NCBI RefSeq assembly: GCF_014235875.1
Contig: NZ_JACJUK010000002.1
Coordinates: 372,001 to 436,000, forward strand
Source: Croceivirga lutea
Lineage (GTDB): Bacteria; Bacteroidota; Bacteroidia; Flavobacteriales; Flavobacteriaceae
DNA length: 64,000 nucleotides
Direction: 5' to 3'
Shown: piece after piece, positions 19,709-28,482 of the stretch
Numbering within the stretch: the first letter of the stretch is position 1
Layout: each line of letters opens with the position of its first letter
Program-made: the position numbers and the translations under genes
The notes under the pieces: generated by a model
The model's database searches: none
Seen by the model: only the letters and a program-made list of their open reading frames with translations
Told to the model about the DNA's origin: nothing

Positions 19709-20290
19709 CTAGTTCATTCTAAGAATGTAAAGCGGAAAACCTAAATCTTCTTCTACGCTAATGATTTTAAAACCTAACCGTTTATAAAGACTTACGGTTT
19801 CCTCAGCAGCAGCATCAACTATTACAGGTTTTGTATTTTCTCTGAATTTTTTCATTACCTGAAGCATTAATCTGGCGGCGGTACCATCTTTCTTATGTTC
19901 ATGTACAACCCCAGCAATCATAGGCCTAATATGGTCGATTTTTGGATAGTTTCTGCTAATTATTTTTTGTCTGCGTAATATTTTAGGCACCTTGGCAATT
20001 CCAATACAGTTTATAGCTAGCTTTACATCTGACCACATTTGTTTTAAGGAAAAACCGTCTTTATTAGAATACTGTAGAAATAAGCAAGCCTTTTCATTTT
20101 TTGAAATGTAAATTTCACCTTGTTTAATAGCCTTATCAAAAAGATAGCCCATCAATAACCACATTTTTTTTACTCTATTATCGTTAAAACCAACAATGAG
20201 ATTTATGGAGTTATCTTCTTTCAAGGGCTCAAAGGCAGAAATTAAAATTTCGCAAACTAGTTTTTTATCTCCCTTTTGGGCAATTCTCAT
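19709..20290 (-). CDS. GNAT-family acetyltransferase
   Basis: This 193-residue protein shows the late GNAT elements: the acetyl-CoA loop region VVHEHKKDGTAARLMLQVMKKF (seen as HEHKKDGTAARL) at about 130-150, then VDAAAEETVSLYKRLGFKII, the conserved strand-helix in which the Tyr and GF-K are typical. The Q/R-x-x-G-x-G loop is degenerate (EHKKDGTA), so it is a divergent member. The N-terminal half is not recognisable. It starts 23 nt after the stop of tas and may be co-transcribed with it. Substrate unknown. Confidence 0.75.
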   Translation of the reverse strand: MRIAQKGDKKLVCEILISAFEPLKEDNSINLIVGFNDNRVKKMWLLMGYLFDKAIKQGEIYISKNEKACLFLQYSNKDGFSLKQMWSDVKLAINCIGIAKVPKILRRQKIISRNYPKIDHIRPMIAGVVHEHKKDGTAARLMLQVMKKFRENTKPVIVDAAAEETVSLYKRLGFKIISVEEDLGFPLYILRMN

Positions 20291-20313
20291 AAAACTATGG
20301 GGGCTAAATTGAT

Positions 20314-21354
20314 TTAAGGGGCTGGATTTGGAATTGCTGCATGAATTTCTTCTATGCCAATTAAAACCTCTTCTGATAAATTTACATCAATTGAAGCTAT
20401 GTTTTCTTTTAATTGACTCATAGTTGTTGCTCCTATAATATTGCTGGTTAAAAACTTTCGAGTGTTTACAAAAGCTAATGCCATTTGAGCCAGAGACAAA
20501 TTATGTTTTTGTGCTAATTCTTGATACTTACGTGTAGCTTCAGTAGCATTATCACCACTATATCTACTATAATGCGGAAATAAATCTAATCTACTTTTTC
20601 TAGGTTTAACACCATCTAAATACTTACCGCTCAAAACCCCAAAAGCCATTGGAGAATAGGCTAATAAACCTATTTGTTCCCGAATAGAGACTTCTGAAAG
20701 ACCAACTTCAAATAATCTATTTAATAAACTATACGGGTTTTGAATAGTAACCATTCTTGGTAATTCTTGATGAACTTTGCTTTCCTCTAAATAACGCATA
20801 GTTCCCCAAGGCGTTTCATTGGATAGCCCTACCTGTCTAATTTTACCTTGTTGAACTAAATGTGCAAGGGTTTGTAAAATCTCATGAAAATTATCTTCCC
20901 AAAAATCTGTCGTATCCGCATCAAAACCGCGTTGCCCAAAATAATTTGTATTGCGCTCTGGCCAATGCAATTGATAAAGGTCTAAATAATCTGTTTTTAA
21001 TCTTTTTAAACTTTGCTCTAAGGCTGATACTATAGCTGCTTTTGTAAACCCCGTAGTTCTTATATGCTTTGTAAACTCCGCTGGACCTGCAATTTTACTT
21101 GCCAATACCACTTTGTCTCTATTACCGGTTTGTTGAAACCAGTTACCTATATATTCTTCGGTAAGTGCGTAAAACTCCTTTTTTGGCGGAATAGGATACA
21201 ATTCGGCAGTATCAAAAAAGTTAACCCCTTGGTCTAGAGCATAATTCATTTGTTCAAATGCTTCTTCTTGGGTATTCTGTCGTCCCCAAGTCATGGTACC
21301 TAAACAAATTTTACTGACCCTAATTTTAGTTCTAGGTATAAAGGTATATTTCAT
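20314..21354 (-). CDS. tas: NADP(H)-dependent aldo-keto reductase, Tas family
   Basis: The 346-residue product has the same length as E. coli Tas and follows it closely along the whole sequence: KICLGTMTWGRQNTQEEA near the start, FFDTAELYPIPP with the catalytic Asp and Tyr, the Lys in VVLASKIAG, the His in LYQLHWPERNTN, and the cofactor segment IIGATTMSQLKENI near the end. It is a (beta/alpha)8 barrel reducing an aldehyde or ketone with NADPH. The natural substrate is unknown. Downstream is a GNAT gene and upstream is xth. Confidence 0.93.
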   Translation of the reverse strand: MKYTFIPRTKIRVSKICLGTMTWGRQNTQEEAFEQMNYALDQGVNFFDTAELYPIPPKKEFYALTEEYIGNWFQQTGNRDKVVLASKIAGPAEFTKHIRTTGFTKAAIVSALEQSLKRLKTDYLDLYQLHWPERNTNYFGQRGFDADTTDFWEDNFHEILQTLAHLVQQGKIRQVGLSNETPWGTMRYLEESKVHQELPRMVTIQNPYSLLNRLFEVGLSEVSIREQIGLLAYSPMAFGVLSGKYLDGVKPRKSRLDLFPHYSRYSGDNATEATRKYQELAQKHNLSLAQMALAFVNTRKFLTSNIIGATTMSQLKENIASIDVNLSEEVLIGIEEIHAAIPNPAP

Positions 21355-21426
21355 TTCAATGCTATATAGAAAAACTCAAAAATAGGTGTTCTTGCTTCTT
21401 TATTGATTTAAGGTATTGTTATTTTC

Positions 21427-22188
21427 TTAATCTATTTCGACTAGAATTGGACAGTGATCACTATGTTTTGCTTCAGCTAAAATTATGGACCGCTTTAATC
21501 TATGTTTTAATGACTCATTGACCATTCCATAATCTAAACGCCAGCCCTTGTTATTTGCACGAGCGTTTGCTCTATAACTCCACCAGGTATAATTATCTGG
21601 ATTTGGGTTAAAATGCCTAAAACTATCTATAAACCCACTTTTTATAAAATTTCCTATCCATTCACGCTCAACGGGTAAAAAACCTGAAACATTTTTATTT
21701 CTAACGGGGTCATGAATGTCAATAGGTTCATGACAAATATTATAATCACCACAAACAATTAAATTTGGACGTTCTTTTCTTAATTCATCAGCATACTTCT
21801 GAAAATCATCCATGTAGGTTAGTTTAAAGTCTAGCCTATTCATGTTAGTTCCAGAAGGCAAATACATACTCATTACAGAAACATCACCAAAATCAACTCG
21901 AAGATTTCTTCCTTCATTATCCATGTAATCAATACCTGTTCCAAATTCTACATGGTCTGGCTTTTGTTTACAAAGAACGGCAACACCGCTATATCCTTTT
22001 TTTTCAGCACTATACCAATAATGGTGGTTATAACCTATTTCTTCAAGCAAACCAGTATCTACTTGTTCTTGCATTGCCTTTGTTTCTTGAATACATACTA
22101 CATCTGCATTAGTAGTTTGCAACCAATCTACAAAGCCTTTTTTCATGGCTGCTCTAATACCGTTTACATTGTAAGAAATGATTTTCAT
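21427..22188 (-). CDS. xth: Exodeoxyribonuclease III
   Basis: This is the AP endonuclease and 3' exonuclease of base-excision repair, 253 residues, the usual length. Family motifs are present in order: ISYNVNGIRAAMKKGF, the metal-binding Glu in CIQETKA, GYSGVAVLCK, the catalytic GDYNICHEPIDI, DSFRHFNP, the WWSYRANARANNKGWRLDY segment (WWSYR and GWRLDY halves), and the terminal SDHCPIL. Its start abuts glyQS (stop of glyQS 1 nt upstream), so the two are co-transcribed. Confidence 0.97.
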   Translation of the reverse strand: MKIISYNVNGIRAAMKKGFVDWLQTTNADVVCIQETKAMQEQVDTGLLEEIGYNHHYWYSAEKKGYSGVAVLCKQKPDHVEFGTGIDYMDNEGRNLRVDFGDVSVMSMYLPSGTNMNRLDFKLTYMDDFQKYADELRKERPNLIVCGDYNICHEPIDIHDPVRNKNVSGFLPVEREWIGNFIKSGFIDSFRHFNPNPDNYTWWSYRANARANNKGWRLDYGMVNESLKHRLKRSIILAEAKHSDHCPILVEID

Positions 22189-22189
22189 G

Positions 22190-23734
22190 CTATGCTAATT
22201 TTTTAAGCCAATTTTTCATATCTACTTCCTTTGCAACAATTTCACCAACCTCGTTGAGTTTAATTCGTTTTTGTTCCATAGTATCACGGTAGCGAATAGT
22301 TACCGTGTCATCTTCTAATGTTTGATGGTCTATAGTAACACAGAACGGAGTACCAATAGCGTCTTGTCTACGGTAACGTCTACCTACGGCATCCTTTTCA
22401 TCGTAAGCTACAGTAAATTCCCATTTTAATTCATTAACCAATTTTTCTGCTACCTCTGGCAAACCGTCTCTTTTAAGTAGTGGTAAAATAGCAACTTTAG
22501 TTGGTGCTAAAACTGCAGGTAATTTTAGAACTGTTCTCGTGGTATTATTTTCTAATTCTTCCTCTTGTAGAGCGTTAGAAAAAACAGCTAAGAACATTCT
22601 ATCTAAACCAATTGAAGTTTCTAACACATAAGGCACATAACTCTTATTTTCTTCTGGATCAAAATACTGCAGTTTTTTACCTGAGTATTTTTCATGATTA
22701 CTTAAATCAAAATCAGTTCTAGAATGTATACCCTCTAACTCTCTAAAACCAAAAGGGAATTTAAATTCTATATCACATGCAGCATCTGCATAATGTGCTA
22801 ATTTTTCGTGGTCATGAAAACGATAATTATCCTCACCAAGACCTAAAGACAAATGCCAATTTAATCTCTTTTCTTTCCAGGTATCATACCATGCTTTTTG
22901 AGTTCCTGGTTTAATAAAATATTGCATTTCCATTTGTTCAAATTCTCGCATTCTAAAAATAAACTGTCTGGCAACAATTTCATTTCTAAAAGCTTTACCG
23001 GTTTGTGCAATTCCGAACGGAATTTTCATTCGACCTGTCTTTTGAACATTTAAGAAGTTTACAAAAATACCTTGAGCAGTTTCTGGTCTTAAGTACAAAT
23101 CCATTGCACTTTCAGCGGTTGAACCTAATTTGGTTCCAAACATTAGATTGAACTGTTTTACATCTGTCCAATTCTTTGATCCTGATAGTGGGCAAGCAAT
23201 TTCTAATTCTTCTATTAACGCTTTTACATCGGCTAAATCTTCGTTTTCTAATGATTTTCCCAAACGTTTTAGAATACGATCTGCTTTTGCTTGATAGTCT
23301 AAAACACGTTGATTTGTGCTCAAAAATTGCTTCTTGTCAAAAGAATCACCAAAACGTTTTGCTGCCTTGGTAACTTCTTTTTCAATTTTAGCTTCAATTT
23401 TTGCCACATAATCTTCTACTAAAACATCTGCCCGGTATCTTTTCTTTGAATCTTTATTATCAATTAAAGGGTCGTTAAAGGCATCTACGTGACCCGAAGC
23501 TTTCCAAGTAGTTGGATGCATAAAAATAGCTGCATCTATGCCAACAATATTGTTGTTTAGTTGCACCATTGCCTGCCACCAATAGTCTCTTATATTTTTC
23601 TTTAGTTCGGCTCCGTTTTGTGCATAGTCATAAACAGCGCTTAAACCATCGTAAATCTCACTTGATTGAAAGATATAGCCATACTCTTTGGCGTGTGAGA
23701 TTACCTTTTTAAATTTATCTTCTTGATTTGCCAT
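22190..23734 (-). CDS. glyQS: Glycine--tRNA ligase, single-chain type
   Basis: This class II synthetase attaches glycine to tRNA-Gly. The 514-residue single-chain (alpha2) form has the class II motif 2 region around AFRNEIVARQFIFRMREFEQME and motif 3 around SIGLDRMFLAV, followed by the C-terminal anticodon-binding domain (about 410-505). I chose the ATG at 23734 because the upstream candidate at 23752 would lie before the putative promoter octamer at 23739-23746. With that promoter, transcription would begin at or very near the ATG, so the message may be leaderless. It heads the glyQS-xth pair. Confidence 0.96.
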   Translation of the reverse strand: MANQEDKFKKVISHAKEYGYIFQSSEIYDGLSAVYDYAQNGAELKKNIRDYWWQAMVQLNNNIVGIDAAIFMHPTTWKASGHVDAFNDPLIDNKDSKKRYRADVLVEDYVAKIEAKIEKEVTKAAKRFGDSFDKKQFLSTNQRVLDYQAKADRILKRLGKSLENEDLADVKALIEELEIACPLSGSKNWTDVKQFNLMFGTKLGSTAESAMDLYLRPETAQGIFVNFLNVQKTGRMKIPFGIAQTGKAFRNEIVARQFIFRMREFEQMEMQYFIKPGTQKAWYDTWKEKRLNWHLSLGLGEDNYRFHDHEKLAHYADAACDIEFKFPFGFRELEGIHSRTDFDLSNHEKYSGKKLQYFDPEENKSYVPYVLETSIGLDRMFLAVFSNALQEEELENNTTRTVLKLPAVLAPTKVAILPLLKRDGLPEVAEKLVNELKWEFTVAYDEKDAVGRRYRRQDAIGTPFCVTIDHQTLEDDTVTIRYRDTMEQKRIKLNEVGEIVAKEVDMKNWLKKLA

Positions 23735-23738
23735 TGGG

Positions 23739-23746
23739 CAAAAGTA
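23739..23746 (-). promoter_or_regulatory. Candidate -7 element of glyQS, possibly leaderless
   Basis: The minus strand reads TACTTTTG, an exact TAnnTTTG match ending 5 nt before the ATG at 23734. Confidence 0.5.
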
Positions 23747-23771
23747 AAACAATGCCCAAAAAGAGAAAATG

Positions 23772-24689
23772 TTATTTTAACTGAAATTCAGTTGAAGAAA
23801 GAAGACGTTCGCCTTCAAAAACATTTAGAGTGTAAATTCCTTCAGTTAAGGAACCTTCTGGAACTGAGATAGCGTCACAAACTCCAATTTCTGTTCCTAA
23901 ATAGACCACTTCAACACGTTTACTAAAAGTATTACCACCAACAGTTACGGTTCTATTATTGTCTTCTATAACTTGTAATTCTGGATTTAAAAATTGAAAA
24001 TAAAGTACTTTACTTTGGTCGTTTTCTTCTGGATTTGCCATTATAGTTGCGCAACCACGAAGTTTTTCAATTGTTGAAGCCTTATTGGTTTTTGTTAACC
24101 TTGCACCAGCATATCTAAAACCACTGCCTTCTACATTGTTCAGAGCAAGAAAGGTTTTTGCCTTAACTTCTTTTGTAATTTCTAATTTTTTAGGTTCTGG
24201 TACATTTTCTGCTAAACGGGTAGATTGACGCTTTAATTGTTTTATTTCGTTTACAGATTTTCTATACTTCTCTGCAAGTATTCTATTGTCATAGGTAAGC
24301 AAGTTATTCTGCGACTTAATACTATCAAACTTTGATTTGAGCACGGCAAGAGCTTTTTGGTCTTGCTTTAGCTTGGTAATGCTAAAGTTTAATTTTCCTA
24401 CAGAATCTAGTAACTGTTGAACCTCGTACTTAGAATCTTGTAGTTCAATATCTGCAACTTCATTTACGCCAGCTAAATGATCCACTTTGGCTTTTAAAAG
24501 GGTCATTTCTTTAACTAACGTCTTTTTTTCGTCTTCTAAATAGCTAATTTGGTCGCGAGAATGGGCGTAGCTGTAATAAAACGCTATACCAAGAGCAACT
24601 ATTACCGCTGCTAATGCTGCAAGAATTATCCTGTAATTGAATTTAGTATCTTGAGCATCCATATCAAGTGACTCATTCGAGGTATACAA
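23772..24689 (-). CDS. Membrane-anchored coiled-coil protein of unknown function
   Basis: The 305-residue protein has a short N-terminal tail, one transmembrane helix (about 21-42, RIILAALAAVIVALGIAFYY), a long coiled coil (about 45-155) rich in Leu, Lys and Glu with heptads, and a compact C-terminal domain (about 170-305) with a Cys in LRGCATI. Homologues in Flavobacteriaceae are sometimes labelled chromosome partitioning protein, but there is no ParA ATPase motif here, so that name is not supported. The true start could be the second Met at 24662. It is divergent from the ComF-type gene, with only 18 nt between the two predicted starts. Confidence 0.65.
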   Translation of the reverse strand: MYTSNESLDMDAQDTKFNYRIILAALAAVIVALGIAFYYSYAHSRDQISYLEDEKKTLVKEMTLLKAKVDHLAGVNEVADIELQDSKYEVQQLLDSVGKLNFSITKLKQDQKALAVLKSKFDSIKSQNNLLTYDNRILAEKYRKSVNEIKQLKRQSTRLAENVPEPKKLEITKEVKAKTFLALNNVEGSGFRYAGARLTKTNKASTIEKLRGCATIMANPEENDQSKVLYFQFLNPELQVIEDNNRTVTVGGNTFSKRVEVVYLGTEIGVCDAISVPEGSLTEGIYTLNVFEGERLLSSTEFQLK

Positions 24690-24707
24690 AAACCGTTTTA
24701 TTTTAAG

Positions 24708-25409
24708 TTGTCAAAGATAATAAACGATATTAATAGCATCCTATTGCCAAGCATATGTTTTGGATGTAATGCACAATTAACTAGAGGAGAAAACATACTC
24801 TGTACGTTTTGTCGAGATGATTTACCCCTTACCGATTTCAATTTTACAAAAAACAACCCTGTAGATAACATTTTTAAAGGTAGAGTTAACATAAAAAAAG
24901 CCGCATCAATGCTGTATTTTAGACATCATGGCATTGTACAAGAGCTGCTTCACAATCTCAAGTACAGAAACCAGCAAGATATTGGTGTTTATTTTGGAAA
25001 TTGGATGGGAAAAAACCTAGCCAAAGAAGGTTTTAAATCAGAAATTGATGTTGTTATACCAGTGCCTTTACATCAAAAAAAATTAAAAAAACGAGGATAC
25101 AACCAAGTTGATGGATTTGCTAAAAAAATTGCAGAAAATTTAGATGCGAAGTTTTTACCTGACGGTTTACTTAAAACAAGAAACACTAAAACACAAACCA
25201 AAAAAACTAGATTGCTACGTTGGACCCAGAGCAATGACCTTTTTATCTTTAATGACAATCACCAAATTCTTGCTAAAAATGTATTATTGGTAGACGATGT
25301 TATTACTACTGGTGCCACCATTGAAGCCTGCGCAGAAGCTTTACTTACCAAAAATTTAAAAAACTTATATGTTGCATCAATGGTTATGGTGCCTAAATTG
25401 GGCAATTAA
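24708..25409 (+). CDS. ComF family phosphoribosyltransferase-like protein
   Basis: The 233-residue protein has an N-terminal double-zinc-finger part (CFGCNAQL and CTFC at about 18-37), and a C-terminal type I phosphoribosyltransferase domain (about 100-230) with the PRPP-binding motif VLLVDDVITTGAT. The RGYNQVDGFAKKIA segment is a ComF hallmark. ComF proteins are needed for DNA uptake in naturally transformable bacteria; whether this organism is transformable is not shown here. The start codon is a TTG at 24708: a stop codon lies upstream in the same frame and no ATG precedes the zinc-binding cysteines, so the start is uncertain. Confidence 0.88.
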   Translation: MSKIINDINSILLPSICFGCNAQLTRGENILCTFCRDDLPLTDFNFTKNNPVDNIFKGRVNIKKAASMLYFRHHGIVQELLHNLKYRNQQDIGVYFGNWMGKNLAKEGFKSEIDVVIPVPLHQKKLKKRGYNQVDGFAKKIAENLDAKFLPDGLLKTRNTKTQTKKTRLLRWTQSNDLFIFNDNHQILAKNVLLVDDVITTGATIEACAEALLTKNLKNLYVASMVMVPKLGN

Positions 25410-25457
25410 GTAATCTTTAACTTCAAAAATTGTTTCTTTGCCTAAACTATTTTAAAA

Positions 25458-27077
25458 ATGCCCCAGCTTAAGCAGTTTTTGAGCGTTGTTTTTTTTATTT
25501 TATTGGTATTGGCAATAAGCCAATGTGCCCGCAGAGGAACACCTTCTGGAGGCCCAAAAGATATTCAACCACCTGTATTGGTTTCTGCTGAGCCAGAGAA
25601 TATGACCACTAATTTTAAGGCTACTACCATAAAGCTTTTTTTTGATGAATACATAAAGCTAGAAAATGCACAAGCACAAATTATAATTTCTCCACCCTTA
25701 AAAAATGTTCCAGAAATAAAACCTCAAGGGGGTGCAAGCAAGTTTATTGAAATTACACTTAAAGACACGCTAAGAGAAAATACAACTTACACCATAAATT
25801 TTGGACAAAGCATTGTAGATAATAATGAAGGAAATCCGAATAAGTTTTTAAGATATGTGTTTAGCACCGGTGATTACATTGATTCACTCTCAATTTCTGG
25901 TGCAGTAAAAGATGCTTATAACAAAAAAGCAGAAGAATTTGTAAGCGTTATGCTTTATGAAATTGATAGTGCGTATAATGATTCTACCATTTATAAATAT
26001 CCACCTAATTATTTAACAAACACACTAGATAGTTTACCGCTCTTTAGTTTACAAAATCTTAAAGCTGGTAAATACAAATTGTTTGCTCTAAAAGACAATG
26101 CCAACAATAACGTTTTTGACCAAAATGCTGATAAAATAGCTTTCTTAAATGATACTATTACCTTGCCCACAGACTCTGTTTATCTCTTAAATCTTTTTAA
26201 AGAAATACCAGACTATGTAGCTTCTGTACCAAGTTATGCTGCTAAAAACAGAATACTATTTGGTTTTACAACAATTGACTCAACAATTACCATTGAACCA
26301 ATTACACCTTTACCAGATTCAGTAAAAACTAAAATTCTTAAAGAAAGAGATAAAGATTCCCTTAATTTTTGGCTTACGGCTACTGATATTGACTCTATTA
26401 TTTTTCAAGTAAAGAATCTAAAATATCAAACCTTAGACACCTTTACAGTGAAGGCAAGAAAACTTGCTTTAGACACTATGAATCTAAGAGCAAGCCATAG
26501 TAGCCGTATTGACTTTGAAGACAAGTTTAAATTGTTAGGAAACACACCTATAATAAAAGTAGATAGCAGTAAAATAGGCTTGTTTGATAAAGACACTTTG
26601 CCGGTTTCTTACTCGTACAACTTAGACACTGTTAAAAATCAAGTTGATTTTGATTTTGATTTGGTTGATAATCAAAGCTATTTTATTAATCTATTACCTG
26701 GCGCAATTGAAGACTTTTTTGGAACAGTAAATGACACCTTAAATTACAAACTTTCTACAGGAAGTTATGCTGACTACGGCAATCTAAATCTAACAATTAG
26801 CGGTGCAGTAACCTATCCTATAATTGTTCAATTACTTACAGATAAAGGTGAAATAGTAAGAGAAAATTGGTCTCAAAAACCACAAACACTTCGATTAGAA
26901 AATCTAAAAACAGGTAATTACACGGTAAGGGTAATCTTCGATGAAAATTCTAATAAAAAATGGGATACTGGTAATTATTTAACAGGAAAACAACCAGAAA
27001 AAATTGTGCATTATCCAGATGTTTTTGAAATGAGAGCTAATTGGGAAGCTAATGAAAACTTCATTATATCAAATTAA
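25458..27077 (+). CDS. Secreted lipoprotein with SbsA-type Ig-like domain
   Basis: The 539-residue product has a lipoprotein signal (LVLAISQC, Cys23), followed by the RRGTPSGGPKDIQPPVLVSAEP stretch (seen as GTPSGGPKD), which is a conserved start of the Bacteroidota Ig-like lipoproteins (Big_5 type, about 35-135). The remainder is beta-rich with repeated YKL/NLK patterns and a carboxypeptidase-regulatory-like domain near the C-terminus (about 445-530, VRVIFDENSNKKWDTGNY). It is likely a cell-surface or periplasmic structural protein. Function unknown. The last 14 bp overlap the convergent amidase gene. Confidence 0.78.
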   Translation: MPQLKQFLSVVFFILLVLAISQCARRGTPSGGPKDIQPPVLVSAEPENMTTNFKATTIKLFFDEYIKLENAQAQIIISPPLKNVPEIKPQGGASKFIEITLKDTLRENTTYTINFGQSIVDNNEGNPNKFLRYVFSTGDYIDSLSISGAVKDAYNKKAEEFVSVMLYEIDSAYNDSTIYKYPPNYLTNTLDSLPLFSLQNLKAGKYKLFALKDNANNNVFDQNADKIAFLNDTITLPTDSVYLLNLFKEIPDYVASVPSYAAKNRILFGFTTIDSTITIEPITPLPDSVKTKILKERDKDSLNFWLTATDIDSIIFQVKNLKYQTLDTFTVKARKLALDTMNLRASHSSRIDFEDKFKLLGNTPIIKVDSSKIGLFDKDTLPVSYSYNLDTVKNQVDFDFDLVDNQSYFINLLPGAIEDFFGTVNDTLNYKLSTGSYADYGNLNLTISGAVTYPIIVQLLTDKGEIVRENWSQKPQTLRLENLKTGNYTVRVIFDENSNKKWDTGNYLTGKQPEKIVHYPDVFEMRANWEANENFIISN

Positions 27078-27834
27078 ACTCATCAGCATCCTCTAGAAAT
27101 TTGAGCTTAGTACGATTTTTTAGAATGTGCTCTTTTGATAGTTCTACAACTAAAATTTCTTCTTTTTCAGAAAAGACCATATTTTTTCCTAGAACATCAT
27201 AAACAGCAGAATGGCCAGGGTATTCATAACCAAGACCGTCTAAACCAATTCTATTCACACCTATAGCGTAAACCATATTTTCTATAGCTCTAGCCTTTAA
27301 AAGGGTATTCCAAGCTTCAATTCTAGGTTTTGGCCAATTGGCAACATAAAGCAATGCATCATAACTCTCTACATTTCTAGACCAAACAGGAAATCGCAAA
27401 TCATAGCAAATTAGAGGACATATCTTAAAACCCTTATAATCAACTACTAATTTTTGTGTTCCAGATTCATAGACTTTGTGCTCGCCTGCCAATGAGAACG
27501 TATGTTTCTTATCATAAGTTTGAATTTCTCCGGCTGGAGTTACAAATAGCAATCGATTATAATAGTTATCATTTTCAAAATAAACAATACTCCCAACTAT
27601 TGCTATGTTATATAAAGACGCCTCTTCTAACAACCAATCTACTGTCTTTTGGGTCTCTTCAACATCAATATTAGTTGGTTGCATGGTAAAACCAGTTGTA
27701 AACATTTCTGGTAACACTACTATATCTATAGCATTAGGCAAATTCTTAAAAATTGAAGAAAACTTTTGACGATTTGCTATAGGATTCTCCCATAGCAAGT
27801 GTGTTTGTACTAAGGCAAGTTGCAACGTAAACAT
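27064..27834 (-). CDS. Nitrilase-superfamily amidohydrolase (omega-amidase type)
   Basis: The 256-residue protein has the catalytic triad of the carbon-nitrogen hydrolase superfamily: Glu43 in LPEMFTTGF, Lys110 in YDKKHTFS, and Cys143 in ICYDLRFP. The overall pattern and length match omega-amidases (YafV/Nit2 type) that hydrolyse alpha-ketoglutaramate or alpha-ketosuccinamate to the ketoacid and ammonia. The 3' end overlaps the convergent lipoprotein gene by 14 bp, and the start lies at the stop of the ankyrin gene, suggesting co-transcription with it. Confidence 0.9.
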   Translation of the reverse strand: MFTLQLALVQTHLLWENPIANRQKFSSIFKNLPNAIDIVVLPEMFTTGFTMQPTNIDVEETQKTVDWLLEEASLYNIAIVGSIVYFENDNYYNRLLFVTPAGEIQTYDKKHTFSLAGEHKVYESGTQKLVVDYKGFKICPLICYDLRFPVWSRNVESYDALLYVANWPKPRIEAWNTLLKARAIENMVYAIGVNRIGLDGLGYEYPGHSAVYDVLGKNMVFSEKEEILVVELSKEHILKNRTKLKFLEDADEFNLI

Positions 27835-28314
27835 TTAAATGCTCTTTTCTAGCAAAAGTTGTAATTCTTTAAAACCCTGATTTTTTGCATGCATTAAAGC
27901 AGACGTTCCACGAGCATCTTTTATTTCAGTATTTGCTCCATACGCTAAGAGTAATTTTGCAATAGCTACTTTATTAAATGTAGCAGCATATATTAAAGAT
28001 GTAGCTCCCATAGAATTTTGATGATTAACATCTGCCCCGTTCTCCAGAAGTAGTTTGGCTAAATCTGTAAATCCTTTAAAGCAAACTCCCATAAGAGGTG
28101 TATTACCAGAACCATCAACAGCGTTTATTTCTGCACCATTTTCCAGTAAAAACTTAGTTATATCTACTCTGTTATAGTAAGTAGCTAAAACTAATGGTGT
28201 TGAACCTCTAGCATCTTTTGCTTTAACTAAATCTGGTTCATTAACTATAAGTTTTTGTATTTCTGGCAAGTTGCCAGAACGAATATTTTGGAATAAAATC
28301 TCAGTATTTTTCAC
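27835..28314 (-). CDS. Ankyrin-repeat protein
   Basis: A cytoplasmic protein of about 159 residues made almost wholly of four ankyrin repeats. Each shows the pattern GxTPLxxA followed by a helix pair, for example GSTPLVLATYYNRVD, GNTPLMGVCFKGFTD, GATSLIYAATFNKV and GTSALMHAKNQGFK. It has no signal peptide or other domain, so it likely binds a protein partner. The frame is open from a TTG at 28323. I prefer the GTG at 28314 three codons later; no ATG is available before the repeats. The stop is adjacent to the amidase start. Confidence 0.85.
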   Translation of the reverse strand: MKNTEILFQNIRSGNLPEIQKLIVNEPDLVKAKDARGSTPLVLATYYNRVDITKFLLENGAEINAVDGSGNTPLMGVCFKGFTDLAKLLLENGADVNHQNSMGATSLIYAATFNKVAIAKLLLAYGANTEIKDARGTSALMHAKNQGFKELQLLLEKSI

Positions 28315-28482
28315 AATTAACAAGTTAGCAAACTAATTATTTATATCTAGTTTTTTGAGCACTATCTTCTTCAGATTTATTTAATTTTTAAGATTTTCAT
28401 TTATGATAGCTAAATTTTTTCTTACCTTGATGTAGGAATTTATTTCTAAGTCAGGTATTTACGAACACAGCCATTATCTATT

